From the IMG/VR virus record IMGVR_UViG_3300020463_002745, positions 1 through 21,856 of that record: a stretch of 21,856 nt of DNA. One strand, given 5' to 3'. The DNA is from a virus. The position numbers and the translations under genes are program-made. This document shows positions 1 to 7,208 of this stretch, in pieces; position 1 is the stretch's first letter, and each line of letters starts with the position of its first letter. The notes under the pieces were generated by a model, which searched no databases, had not been told where the DNA came from, and saw only the letters and a program-made list of their open reading frames with translations.

Positions 1-558
1 AAAAATGATGACAGAAACTATAACGGAGTTTGTAGTACATTTTTAGCAGATGATGTGGAGTCTGGTGGTGAACTTAAAGTATTTTTTATGCCCAATAAAA
101 GTTTTAGATTACCAGATGATGATAGAGATATTATTATGATAGGGCCAGGCACAGGCATAGCACCTTTTAGAGCATTCTTACAAGAACGAGAAGTTCGTAA
201 AAGCACAGGTAAAAACTGGTTATTTTTTGGCGACCAAACTAGAAGTGATGACTTTATATATAAAAGTGAACTTGCTAAATTATTAACTAACGGAACTTTA
301 AATAAATTAGATTTGGCATTTAGTAGGGATCAAAAAGAAAAAGTATATGTGCAACACAAAATGTATGAAAATAAACAAGAGTTTTATGATTGGTTAGAAA
401 ATGGTGCATACATTTATGTTTGTGGAGATGCTACAAGAATGGCTAAGGATGTAGAGGATATGATACTACAGATTGTAAATGAATGTAGTAGCAATGATTC
501 TAAAGAATATCTTACTAAATTAAAAAAAGAAAAAAGATATTTAAGAGATGTATATTAA
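1..558 (+). CDS. cysJ: Sulfite reductase (NADPH) flavoprotein subunit CysJ, C-terminal part (5' end outside window)
   Basis: The reading frame is open from base 1, so the gene starts upstream. The visible 185 residues are the FAD/NADPH-binding ferredoxin-reductase module of CysJ, which passes electrons from NADPH to the CysI hemoprotein for reduction of sulfite to sulfide. Seen: STFLAD near residue 13, the nucleotide-binding GPGTGIAPFRAF, FFGDQ, the NADPH 2'-phosphate-binding SRDQKEKVYVQ, YVCGDATRMAKDVE, and the C-terminus KRYLRDVY, which closely resembles the end of bacterial CysJ. The NADPH pocket residues look intact. The stop overlaps the next start by one base (TAATG), tying it to the downstream small phage genes. 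Assignment to the CysJ C-terminal module is firm. Whether a flavodoxin domain or a cysI gene lies upstream cannot be seen. An NADPH-cytochrome P450 reductase relative is a less likely alternative. Confidence 0.9.
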   Translation, partial: KNDDRNYNGVCSTFLADDVESGGELKVFFMPNKSFRLPDDDRDIIMIGPGTGIAPFRAFLQEREVRKSTGKNWLFFGDQTRSDDFIYKSELAKLLTNGTLNKLDLAFSRDQKEKVYVQHKMYENKQEFYDWLENGAYIYVCGDATRMAKDVEDMILQIVNECSSNDSKEYLTKLKKEKRYLRDVY

Positions 559-746
559 TGGTTGCTGGAATCACAAAAAAATTATTTGAATTTACAGGCA
601 AAGTTGGCAAATGTGATAAAGGACATGTTGTAAAAATACAAGAATCTGGATTTGGATTTTGCGATGAATGTTCTACTGAAGGCGTTTTAAATCATACATT
701 ATGGATACCACCTGATCATGCAATGAAAGTAGAGGAAATAAAATGA
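558..746 (+). CDS. Small zinc-finger-like protein (62 aa), unknown function
   Basis: I do not recognise a family. The protein has a likely metal-binding set C19, H23, C35 and C38 (C-x3-H then C-x2-C), suggesting a compact zinc ribbon. It starts on the A shared with the cysJ stop codon (TAATG) and ends in an ATGA overlap with the next gene, so the three are probably translated together. The tight coupling to cysJ could mean shared expression timing rather than shared function. Confidence 0.7.
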   Translation: MVAGITKKLFEFTGKVGKCDKGHVVKIQESGFGFCDECSTEGVLNHTLWIPPDHAMKVEEIK

Positions 747-934
747 ACGATTTAATTGTTGATATTGAAGACTTAGAAACTGCAATAAATAGTCTTAAGA
801 AATTAAAACATACACCAGAAGTTATAAATGCTATAGTAAAAATAGATGATATAATTGAAAGGAAAAAGATAGAGTTTCATAATTACGAACACCAAATGCA
901 GAGGGAGTATGGATATGGGTATAACCGCACTTAA
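743..934 (+). CDS. Small charged protein (63 aa), unknown function
   Basis: No family is recognised. It begins in an ATGA overlap with the preceding stop, with an AGAGGA ribosome-binding site about six bases upstream. The sequence is highly charged and predicted helical (residues about 8-50), with a Tyr/Gly-rich end. It overlaps the start of the next gene by about 20 bases, consistent with a compact phage operon. Confidence 0.65.
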   Translation: MNDLIVDIEDLETAINSLKKLKHTPEVINAIVKIDDIIERKKIEFHNYEHQMQREYGYGYNRT

Positions 935-2060
935 AGGAAAAAGACTTTCTAAGAAAAAAACTATTGCTCGTAGAAAAACCGTAGGAGCAAAAGCGGCTCC
1001 TATGGATGATTACAAAAAACATAGTGACTTTTTTCATTTTAATGTAGATACAAAAGAATGTGTGAATATTGTTAAAGCACACATTAAGAAGGTGTATAGC
1101 AAGGAAAAATCTAAAGTAATACTTAAAAACAAAGAATATAAATTTGGAAAACAATTTATAGCTGGATACTGTCATTGGATAGCTGAAGGAAAAGAAGCAC
1201 CACAAGATAATGTAAATTGGATGGAAGGATACTTTGAAGAACTATATAACAAAGGATTATCTATTGTAGAGGAAGTAAAAGCAGAAGAAGCTGCTAAACC
1301 TAAGAATGTCTATGTCCCTAGCATTCAAGAACGCATTAAAGAAGCAAGTGGAAATATTATTTCGCATATTGAAGATGAGGTAGATAGATTTTTACAAGAT
1401 CCAAAAAGTTTTAAAAAGTTCGATGTTGTAAAGTTTTTCCGTGCAAAACAAGTAAACCAAGCTCATGCAAGACATATCCGTGCTTTTTATGAAGGTATAT
1501 TAGGTGAATACTTAATGTTGCAAAAGCCTGCTACTCAACAAGATGAACAATTAAGAGAAGGCTATGCACATTTAGGTAAATTAGAAATAAAAAAAGCCGT
1601 TGAATTATTTCAAGGTATAGTAGGAGCATGTGACCTAATTACTGCTGAAAGTAAAGCAACAAGAAAAACTAGATCACCTAAACCTAAAAGTGCTGATAAA
1701 CTAGTTTCAAAAATGAAGTATTGTAAGTCTGATGAGAAATACAAAGTTGCTAGTATAAATCCTGCAGATATAATTGGATGCAACGAATTATGGATATTTA
1801 ATACTAAAACAAGAAAAATTGGCAAGTATATTGCAAATGAACATGATACCTTACAGGTAAAAGGTACTACGTTACAATTTTTCAATGAAAAACAAAGTGT
1901 AGCAAAAACACTTCGTAAACCTGAACAACAACTTGCTGAATTCAATAAAAGTGGTAAAGTACAATTACGTAAGTTTTTAAGTAATATTAAAGGTGTCGAA
2001 ACAAGACTTAATGGAAGATTTAACAATGATACTGTCATACTTAAGGCAGTCAATAATTAA
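915..2060 (+). CDS. Conserved-looking phage protein of unknown function (381 aa)
   Basis: The N-terminus is strongly basic (KGKRLSKKKTIARRKT), suggesting nucleic-acid contact or a disordered tail. The middle (about 150-240) is helical and charged. Residues about 245-262 form a Lys/Arg/Ser/Pro linker. The C-terminal part (about 265-381) looks like a small mixed alpha/beta domain with NELWIFNTKTRKIGKY. The ATG at 915 is chosen over the ATG at 909 because GGGAG at 903-907 lies seven bases before it and only one base before the earlier ATG. The stop codon (2058-2060) overlaps the late promoter of the next gene. It ends the cysJ-linked operon and may belong to either the metabolic or the structural programme. 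I cannot name a function. Confidence 0.75.
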   Translation: MGITALKGKRLSKKKTIARRKTVGAKAAPMDDYKKHSDFFHFNVDTKECVNIVKAHIKKVYSKEKSKVILKNKEYKFGKQFIAGYCHWIAEGKEAPQDNVNWMEGYFEELYNKGLSIVEEVKAEEAAKPKNVYVPSIQERIKEASGNIISHIEDEVDRFLQDPKSFKKFDVVKFFRAKQVNQAHARHIRAFYEGILGEYLMLQKPATQQDEQLREGYAHLGKLEIKKAVELFQGIVGACDLITAESKATRKTRSPKPKSADKLVSKMKYCKSDEKYKVASINPADIIGCNELWIFNTKTRKIGKYIANEHDTLQVKGTTLQFFNEKQSVAKTLRKPEQQLAEFNKSGKVQLRKFLSNIKGVETRLNGRFNNDTVILKAVNN

Positions 2061-2066
2061 TAAATA
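2059..2066 (+). promoter_or_regulatory. T4-type late promoter (AATAAATA) for the neck gene
   Basis: AATAAATA matches the T4 late -10 box TATAAATA at seven of eight bases. It sits on the stop codon of the previous gene. If start sites fall six bases after the box, as in T4, the transcript begins near 2072 and has a leader of about 14 bases carrying AAGGA. Confidence 0.65.
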
Positions 2067-2087
2067 GTGTATATAAGGATACACTAT
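2064..2087 (+). promoter_or_regulatory. RBS hairpin in front of the neck gene
   Basis: Bases 2064-2072 are the reverse complement of 2079-2087: nine perfect pairs around the loop ATAAGG, which includes most of the Shine-Dalgarno AAGGA. The first two bases of the AUG are in the stem. The left arm overlaps the late promoter and would be missing from transcripts starting at about 2072. Confidence 0.6.
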
Positions 2088-2841
2088 GGCAACACTAGCA
2101 AGTTTAAGATCAGACACAGTAGATTACATTCGCTATCGCTTAGGCGATGGTATGGTAGACGTTGAACTGGATCCCAGTCATTATGATAATGTAATTGATA
2201 AGTCCGTAAAACGTTTTAGACAACGTAGTCAAAATGCATATGAAAGTTCTTATGTGTTTTTGAGTGTTGTAAAAGAGCAACAAGAATATACTTTGCCTGA
2301 TGAAATAGAAGAAGTAAGACAGGTATTTAGACGTAGTGTTGGTAGTGGTAGTAACGAAACTGGTACACAATTTGAACCATTCGAAGCCGCTTTCCAAAAT
2401 ACTTACTTATTACAAAGTGGACGTATAGGCGGCATGGCTACGTATGAAATGTATTACCAGTATCAGGAACTGAGTGCTAGGCTTTTTGGTGGATTTGTTA
2501 ATTTTGAATTTAATCCAGTTACAAAAGTTATAACTGTATTAAGAAAATTTAGTGCCAGTGGCGAAGTACTAGTGTTATGGACATATAATCTACGTCCTGA
2601 AAGTAGACTATTACAAGATAGACATGCAGGACCATGGATACAAGATTATGCTTTAGCCCTAGCAAAATATACACTTGGCGAAGCAAGAAGTAAATTTAGC
2701 ACTATTGCAGGACCACAAGGTGGAACAAGTTTAAATGGTGATTCATTAAAAGCAGAAGCACAAGTTGAAATAGATAAACTTGATGAAGAATTACGTAATT
2801 ATGTGGACGGATCAGATCCACTTTCATTTATAATTGGCTAA
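2086..2841 (+). CDS. 13: Neck protein, gp13-like
   Basis: 251 residues. The pattern (N-terminal helix with YIRYRLGDG and VDVELD, FRQRSQNA, YTLPDEIEEVRQVFRR, a central beta-rich part with LFGGFVNFEFNP, then GPWIQDYALALAKYTLGEARSKF, AGPQGG and a final DPLSFIIG) is that of the neck or head-closure protein conserved in marine T4-like myoviruses and usually called gp13. In T4 the neck proteins gp13 and gp14 close the filled head and connect it to the tail. T4 gp14 is the closer length match (about 256 aa), so the number is less certain than the class. The ATG follows AAGGA by six bases. The gene has its own late promoter and leads a block with gp1. Confidence 0.65.
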   Translation: MATLASLRSDTVDYIRYRLGDGMVDVELDPSHYDNVIDKSVKRFRQRSQNAYESSYVFLSVVKEQQEYTLPDEIEEVRQVFRRSVGSGSNETGTQFEPFEAAFQNTYLLQSGRIGGMATYEMYYQYQELSARLFGGFVNFEFNPVTKVITVLRKFSASGEVLVLWTYNLRPESRLLQDRHAGPWIQDYALALAKYTLGEARSKFSTIAGPQGGTSLNGDSLKAEAQVEIDKLDEELRNYVDGSDPLSFIIG

Positions 2842-2853
2842 CATGAGGCTTAA

Positions 2854-3543
2854 ATGATAATAGGAATATGCGGATTAATAGGTTCGGGCAAAGGTACTGT
2901 CGCGGATATATTAGTTGCGGAAGGTTTCAAAAAACTAAGTTTTGCTGACAAACTGAAAGATGGTGTAGCCAAAGTTTTTGGGTGGGACAGAAATTTACTC
3001 GAAGGCGATACTGCTAAAAGTAGAAAATGGCGTGAACAACGAGATCCTTTTTGGTCAAATGAAACAGGTCGATTAATTACACCGAGAATAGTATTACAAG
3101 AGTTTGGAACAGACTGTATGCGTAATGGGTTTGATAAAGGAATCTGGGTAAGTTTACTTAAAAAACAAATGCTAGAAAATCCAGATGACTACGTTATTCC
3201 AGATGTTAGATTTACAAATGAGCAGGACATGTTACGTAGCATTGGTGGCGAAGTATGGCAAGTAAGACGTGGAGAGAAGCCATTATGGTGGGCTACTGCA
3301 ATAAATGTTAACAAAGCCAATCTTAGTAACGATCAAGTAGATACTATGCAAATTATGTTTAATGATGTTCATACTAGTGAATGGAAGTGGGTAGCGTCTG
3401 ATGATAAGTTTGATGTAATTATTGAAAACAATGAAACTTTACAAAATCTTAAACATCAGGTTTTAGGTCACCTCGATTCCAACCAAACTTTATCAACTCC
3501 TGGTTGCAATTTAGACATACGGTTTTCAGATTACGGTTGCTAA
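2854..3543 (+). CDS. 1: Deoxynucleoside monophosphate kinase, gp1-like
   Basis: 229 residues. The protein phosphorylates dNMPs to dNDPs for phage DNA synthesis. A P-loop GLIGSGKGT lies at residues 7-15. It is followed by LSFADKLKDGVAKVFGWDR, RKWREQRDPFW, TPRIVLQEFGTDCMR, and the lid and base region VIPDVRFTNEQDMLR with VWQVRR, as in phage T4 gp1-type kinases. The last part DVIIENNETLQNLKHQV is the usual end of the fold. About 26 further residues run antisense through the end of the minus-strand gene, so the gene may have been extended past an older stop. It sits 12 bases after the neck gene, so both are probably on one late transcript. Confidence 0.88.
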   Translation: MIIGICGLIGSGKGTVADILVAEGFKKLSFADKLKDGVAKVFGWDRNLLEGDTAKSRKWREQRDPFWSNETGRLITPRIVLQEFGTDCMRNGFDKGIWVSLLKKQMLENPDDYVIPDVRFTNEQDMLRSIGGEVWQVRRGEKPLWWATAINVNKANLSNDQVDTMQIMFNDVHTSEWKWVASDDKFDVIIENNETLQNLKHQVLGHLDSNQTLSTPGCNLDIRFSDYGC

Positions 3544-3778
3544 CATTATTTAAATTTCCATCAATGTAAAAAACAATAACTTGACTTCTCATAACAGGCT
3601 TAAATCCACAAGCCTCACATTTTCTTTTTAATTTATATCCACTATCAACCCATAATGGTTTCACAGGCTTATGTAATTTTAAGCATTGTTCACATTTACG
3701 CCTATAATATATTTTATTACCTTTGTAATAATTTACTGCCTTAGGACGTTGCCCACATTGTTTACAAACCGGTCTCAT
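3449..3778 (-). CDS. Zinc-binding, degenerate HNH-like phage protein
   Basis: About 110 residues with four CxxC pairs, enough for two zinc sites (CKQC, CEQC, CEAC, CLNC). The C-terminal half reads FYIDGNLNNVSNRNLKTVCLNC. This follows the HNH pattern of an acidic/histidine strand, a conserved Asn, NL and then CxxC, but a Tyr stands where the catalytic His is expected. It may therefore bind DNA without cutting it. Related small proteins occur in marine T4-like phages. The ATG at 3778 gives the start MRPVC. A GTG at 3793 is possible but lies only three bases after AAAGG. The gene is on the opposite strand from its neighbours and its 3' end overlaps the kinase by 95 bases. No clear promoter is seen. 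Confidence 0.7.
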   Translation of the reverse strand: MRPVCKQCGQRPKAVNYYKGNKIYYRRKCEQCLKLHKPVKPLWVDSGYKLKRKCEACGFKPVMRSQVIVFYIDGNLNNVSNRNLKTVCLNCNQELIKFGWNRGDLKPDV

Positions 3779-3841
3779 ACATGTATTTAACACGGACCTT
3801 TAAAGGGATATGACAAAATAGGTGTTTTTTAATGTGGTGTG

Positions 3842-3849
3842 GATAAATA
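3842..3849 (+). promoter_or_regulatory. T4-type late promoter (GATAAATA) for gp18
   Basis: GATAAATA lies 37 bases before the gp18 ATG. The expected start near 3855 gives a leader of about 32 bases with AAGGAAAGAG as ribosome-binding site. Confidence 0.7.
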
Positions 3850-3886
3850 ACAGTATACAAAATACCTTAATAAAAGGAAAGAGAAT

Positions 3887-6800
3887 ATGGCACTTATATC
3901 ACCAGGCGTAGAAGTTACAGTAATAGACGAAAGTAATTATACTCCTTCTACTGCAGGTACAGTAGCAACAATTGTTATTGCAACTGCAGAAAATAAAACG
4001 AGTGGAACTGGCTCAGGAACAGCATCAGGAACGACTGCCGCAAATGCAGGAAAAACTTTTTTAATTGGAAGTCAAAGAGAATTAACAAGTACATTTGGAA
4101 ATCCAACTTTTTATAATACTGCAGCGGGCACACCAATTAATGGATACGAATTAAATGAATATGGATTAATGGCAGCTTATAGTCTATTAGGTGTAAGTAA
4201 CCGTGCTTACGTAATGCGAGCAGATGTTGATTTAGGAGAATTAGTAAGCAGTACAAGTAGACCATTAGGACAACCAACAAATGGAACAATATGGTGGGAC
4301 GTTTCTGCAGATACACGTTGGGGAATTTTTGAATGGAACGGAAGTACAGGATCATTTACAAATAAGGTCCCAACTGTAATAACAAGTACAAGCGATTTAG
4401 ATGGCGGAGTTCCTAAAACTTCAATTGGTGCAATAGGTGATTATGCACTAGTTGCAACAAATGTTAGTAACCCTGTATATTATAAGAATCGTGCAAATGC
4501 TTGGGTACTAGTAGGTAGTGCAAGTTGGCAAATTGCTCATGCAACTATTGCTGGAACTGTAGCAAGTCCTAGATTTACACAAGGACATAGTATTACTATA
4601 AATGGTACAACTGTAACAATGGTAGGAAGTACCGTAACTGAATTAAAGACTAGTATTAATAATGCAAGTATTACTGGTGTTACTGCTGATGTGCATAACA
4701 ATAAAATCGAAATATATGCAAATAGCACCGCAGTTGGTGTAGACAGTGTTGCAGATGGCAAAATAGTTTTAGCAAATGCTAGTGGAAGTATTTTGACAGA
4801 CGCAGGATTAAGTGCAGGAACATATGCAAGACCACTTATAGCACAAGATCCGCACTATACCGTACCTGCATTTAAATCAACAGATACAGTACCTAGACCA
4901 ACAGGAAGTGTATGGGTCAAAACAACATCCAGTAATTTAGGTTTTTTAGCAGATGTAAGCACATATAGTACAACAACTGCATCATTTACTGCAAGTACTG
5001 CACCTGCTTATACTAATGATGTTACAGCACTTAAAAATTTAGATGCAACAGGCGGTAAAGCAATTAAGGCAGGCACATACTACGTACAATATGATGTTAC
5101 TGAAAATGATACATTAACTTATAAACTTTTCCAAAGATATAGTGCTGGTATATTAAGTGTAACAGGATTAATAAATTCAGCTACGCCATTGACTGCAGGA
5201 AATAAATTTACTATAAGTGCAAGTAGTGCAAATAGTACAACACTAAGCACTGCTGTAGAAGTTACATTAAGCGGAACATCGATTGCAAGTTTAGCAAGTG
5301 ATATTAATGCCGCTAATGTTTCTAATGTAAGTGCAAGTGTAGATAGTAGTGGATTTTTGGTAATTACACACGCATTAGGTGGTGTAATAATACTTAAAAA
5401 TACTACAGGTACACCTCTAACAGATGCAGGCATAACAACAAGTATAACAACAAAACAAGTAAGAGCTGGTAACAGTAGTGACTTAATATTAAGTAATTGG
5501 ATTGCTCCTACATACACTGCTAGTATAAGTGCACCAAGTGCAAATCCAACAAATAACACACATTGGTATACAGGCGGTTTTGAAGCAGATATTATGGTAC
5601 ATGATGGCACCATATGGAAAGGTTATCAAAACATTACAGATACAAGAGGATTTGCTTTAGCAAGTACAAGTCCAAATGGCGTAATTTTTAGTTCAACCGC
5701 ACCTACATTACAAAGCGATGATAGTGCTTTAGTAAATGGTGACTTATGGATTGATACAAGTGATTTAGAAAATTATCCATCATTGTATAGAAGAGAAACA
5801 GTAAGTGGCGAACAAAAATGGGTTGTAATTGATAAAACGGACAATACTACAGAAGACGGAATAATTTTCGCAGATGCACGTTTTATGGGCGATGGAACTA
5901 CAGATGTGGTGACTGGTACTATTCCAACAACAAAAAGTTTATTAACAAGCGACTACTTAGATATTGATAGACCAGATCCTACAATTTATCCACGTGGTAT
6001 GTTATTGTTTAATACAAGACGCAGTACATACAATGTAAAGAAATTTAGGTCTGATTACTTCAGTAGAACAAATTTTAGTGATACAACTTTATATCCAACA
6101 CTTCCTACTGAGAAGGATGCATGGGTAACAGAAAGTGGTACTACTTTTGGACGTAAGGCAGTAAGGACAGTAGTAGTAAATGCTATGAAGTCTGCTTTAG
6201 ATGCTAGTGCAGAATTACGTGAAGATGCAAGGACTTTTAATGTAATTGCATCTCCTGGTTATCCTGAGCTAATTAGCAACATGGTCAGTTTAAACAATGA
6301 TAGAAGACAAACTGCATTTGTTATAGGTGATACACCGCTAAGATTAGCCGCAACAAGCACTGCATTAGAAAACTATACCACTAACGCAGCAAATGCCTCT
6401 GATAATAATGAAGATGGATTAGTAACTAGTGATCCTTATCTAGCAGTATTTTATCCAAGTGCAACAACAAATGATTTAAATGGTAATACAATTGTAGTAC
6501 CGCCAAGTCATGCAATGTTAAGGACTATTGCAAGAAGTGATGATATTAGTTTTCCATGGTTTGCACCTGCAGGTACACGTCGTGGACTAGTTGATAACAT
6601 AGCAAGTATCGGATATATAAATTCAACAACTGGAACTTTTGTTACAGATAACATACGTGAAAGTGTTAGAGATACATTATATACAAATAGAGTAAATCCA
6701 ATTGCTTTCTTTGCAGGAAGCGGAATCTTAAATTATGGTAACAAGACTAGAGCCGCAAGTACAAGTGCTTTAGACCGAATAAACATATCACGCTTGACAG

Positions 6801-7114
6801 GATATTTAAGGCGTCAGCTACAAACAATTGCAACAGGATTTGTATTTGAACCAAATGATAAAATAACTAGAGACGAGCTAAAACAACAAATCGAACAAAC
6901 ACTTAATGATTTAGTTGCAAAACGTGGAGTATTCGACTACTTAGTAGTATGTGATGATACAAATAATACATCAGATAGAATAGACAGAAACGAGTTGTAT
7001 GTTGATGTTGCTATAGAACCTGTTAAGTCAGCTGAATTTATTTTCATTCCGATAAGACTGAAAAATACAGGCGAAATTGCAAGTGGAAACGTTGCTGCCG
7101 CAAGTACAGTTTAA
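3887..7114 (+). CDS. 18: Contractile tail sheath protein, gp18
   Basis: 1075 residues, against about 660 for T4 gp18. The N-terminus (ISPGVEVTVIDES, then FLIGSQRELTSTFGNP, MAAYSLLGVSNRAYVMRADVD) and the C-terminal third (RTFNVIASPGYPELI, RQTAFVIGDTP, FPWFAPAGTRRGLVDN, NRVNPIAFFAGSGILNYGNKT, INISRLTGYLRRQLQ, then a final beta strand FIFIPIRL) are typical contractile-sheath domains. Residues about 125-660 are an insertion rich in Ser, Thr, Gly and Ala. It contains Trp-centred modules (GTIWWD, GSVWVK, GTIWKGY, GDLWID) and two related domains at about 234-314 and 439-527, presumably exposed on the outside of the tail. A late promoter precedes the gene and a strong terminator follows. The length excess is seen directly; surface exposure is inferred. 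Confidence 0.93.
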   Translation: MALISPGVEVTVIDESNYTPSTAGTVATIVIATAENKTSGTGSGTASGTTAANAGKTFLIGSQRELTSTFGNPTFYNTAAGTPINGYELNEYGLMAAYSLLGVSNRAYVMRADVDLGELVSSTSRPLGQPTNGTIWWDVSADTRWGIFEWNGSTGSFTNKVPTVITSTSDLDGGVPKTSIGAIGDYALVATNVSNPVYYKNRANAWVLVGSASWQIAHATIAGTVASPRFTQGHSITINGTTVTMVGSTVTELKTSINNASITGVTADVHNNKIEIYANSTAVGVDSVADGKIVLANASGSILTDAGLSAGTYARPLIAQDPHYTVPAFKSTDTVPRPTGSVWVKTTSSNLGFLADVSTYSTTTASFTASTAPAYTNDVTALKNLDATGGKAIKAGTYYVQYDVTENDTLTYKLFQRYSAGILSVTGLINSATPLTAGNKFTISASSANSTTLSTAVEVTLSGTSIASLASDINAANVSNVSASVDSSGFLVITHALGGVIILKNTTGTPLTDAGITTSITTKQVRAGNSSDLILSNWIAPTYTASISAPSANPTNNTHWYTGGFEADIMVHDGTIWKGYQNITDTRGFALASTSPNGVIFSSTAPTLQSDDSALVNGDLWIDTSDLENYPSLYRRETVSGEQKWVVIDKTDNTTEDGIIFADARFMGDGTTDVVTGTIPTTKSLLTSDYLDIDRPDPTIYPRGMLLFNTRRSTYNVKKFRSDYFSRTNFSDTTLYPTLPTEKDAWVTESGTTFGRKAVRTVVVNAMKSALDASAELREDARTFNVIASPGYPELISNMVSLNNDRRQTAFVIGDTPLRLAATSTALENYTTNAANASDNNEDGLVTSDPYLAVFYPSATTNDLNGNTIVVPPSHAMLRTIARSDDISFPWFAPAGTRRGLVDNIASIGYINSTTGTFVTDNIRESVRDTLYTNRVNPIAFFAGSGILNYGNKTRAASTSALDRINISRLTGYLRRQLQTIATGFVFEPNDKITRDELKQQIEQTLNDLVAKRGVFDYLVVCDDTNNTSDRIDRNELYVDVAIEPVKSAEFIFIPIRLKNTGEIASGNVAAASTV
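4586..4828 (+). repeat. First copy of duplicated insertion domain in gp18
   Basis: Residues about 234-314 of gp18: ITINGTTVTM, a helix LKTSINNASITGVTADV, then KIVLANASGSILTDAGL. It matches the copy at 5201-5467 in order and in the ending L.N..G..LTDAG. This is a protein-level repeat that has diverged in DNA. Confidence 0.6.
5201..5467 (+). repeat. Second copy of duplicated insertion domain in gp18
   Basis: Residues about 439-527 of gp18: FTISASS, VEVTLSGTSIASLASDINAA, NVSASV, then VIILKNTTGTPLTDAGI. It is homologous in layout to the copy at 4586-4828, with the Trp-containing linker modules lying between and after the two copies. Confidence 0.6.
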
Positions 7115-7130
7115 ATATAATAAAAATTAC

Positions 7131-7156
7131 AATGGGGGTTTATACCCCCATTTTTT
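7131..7156 (+). terminator. Rho-independent terminator after gp18
   Basis: A nine-base-pair stem (7131-7139 with 7144-7152, five G-C pairs) with a four-base loop runs into a T tract at 7151-7156. It ends the sheath transcript before the separate gp19 promoter and allows different mRNA levels for sheath and tube. Confidence 0.9.
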
Positions 7157-7169
7157 ATGGCTTAAAACT

Positions 7170-7177
7170 GATAAATA
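7170..7177 (+). promoter_or_regulatory. T4-type late promoter (GATAAATA) for gp19
   Basis: GATAAATA lies just downstream of the gp18 terminator. The predicted start near 7183 gives a leader of about 26 bases containing AGGAG at 7195-7199. Confidence 0.7.
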
Positions 7178-7208
7178 CTTTTATAATTACTATTAGGAGC
7201 AGAATTAA

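Noticed and set aside
784-791. AATAAATA inside the 63-aa gene
   Set aside because: It lies within a coding region with no gene start at a suitable distance, so it is probably chance in AT-rich DNA.
909-914. Upstream ATG of the 381-residue protein
   Set aside because: The ribosome-binding site would be one base away; the ATG at 915 has ideal spacing.
831-1205. Antisense ORF of 124 codons, Phe-rich
   Set aside because: It is a shadow of the genes at 743 and 915; its Phe/Ser/Tyr-rich composition is the complement of Lys-rich coding DNA, with no ribosome-binding site.
3797-3806. Palindrome CCTTTAAAGG upstream of the minus-strand HNH-like gene
   Set aside because: A ten-base AT-centred palindrome is expected by chance, and no promoter elements frame it.
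5119-5613. Antisense ORF of 164 codons inside gp18, apparently hydrophobic
   Set aside because: The hydrophobic pattern is the complement of Ser/Thr/Asn codons in the gp18 insertion; gp18 coding is clear.
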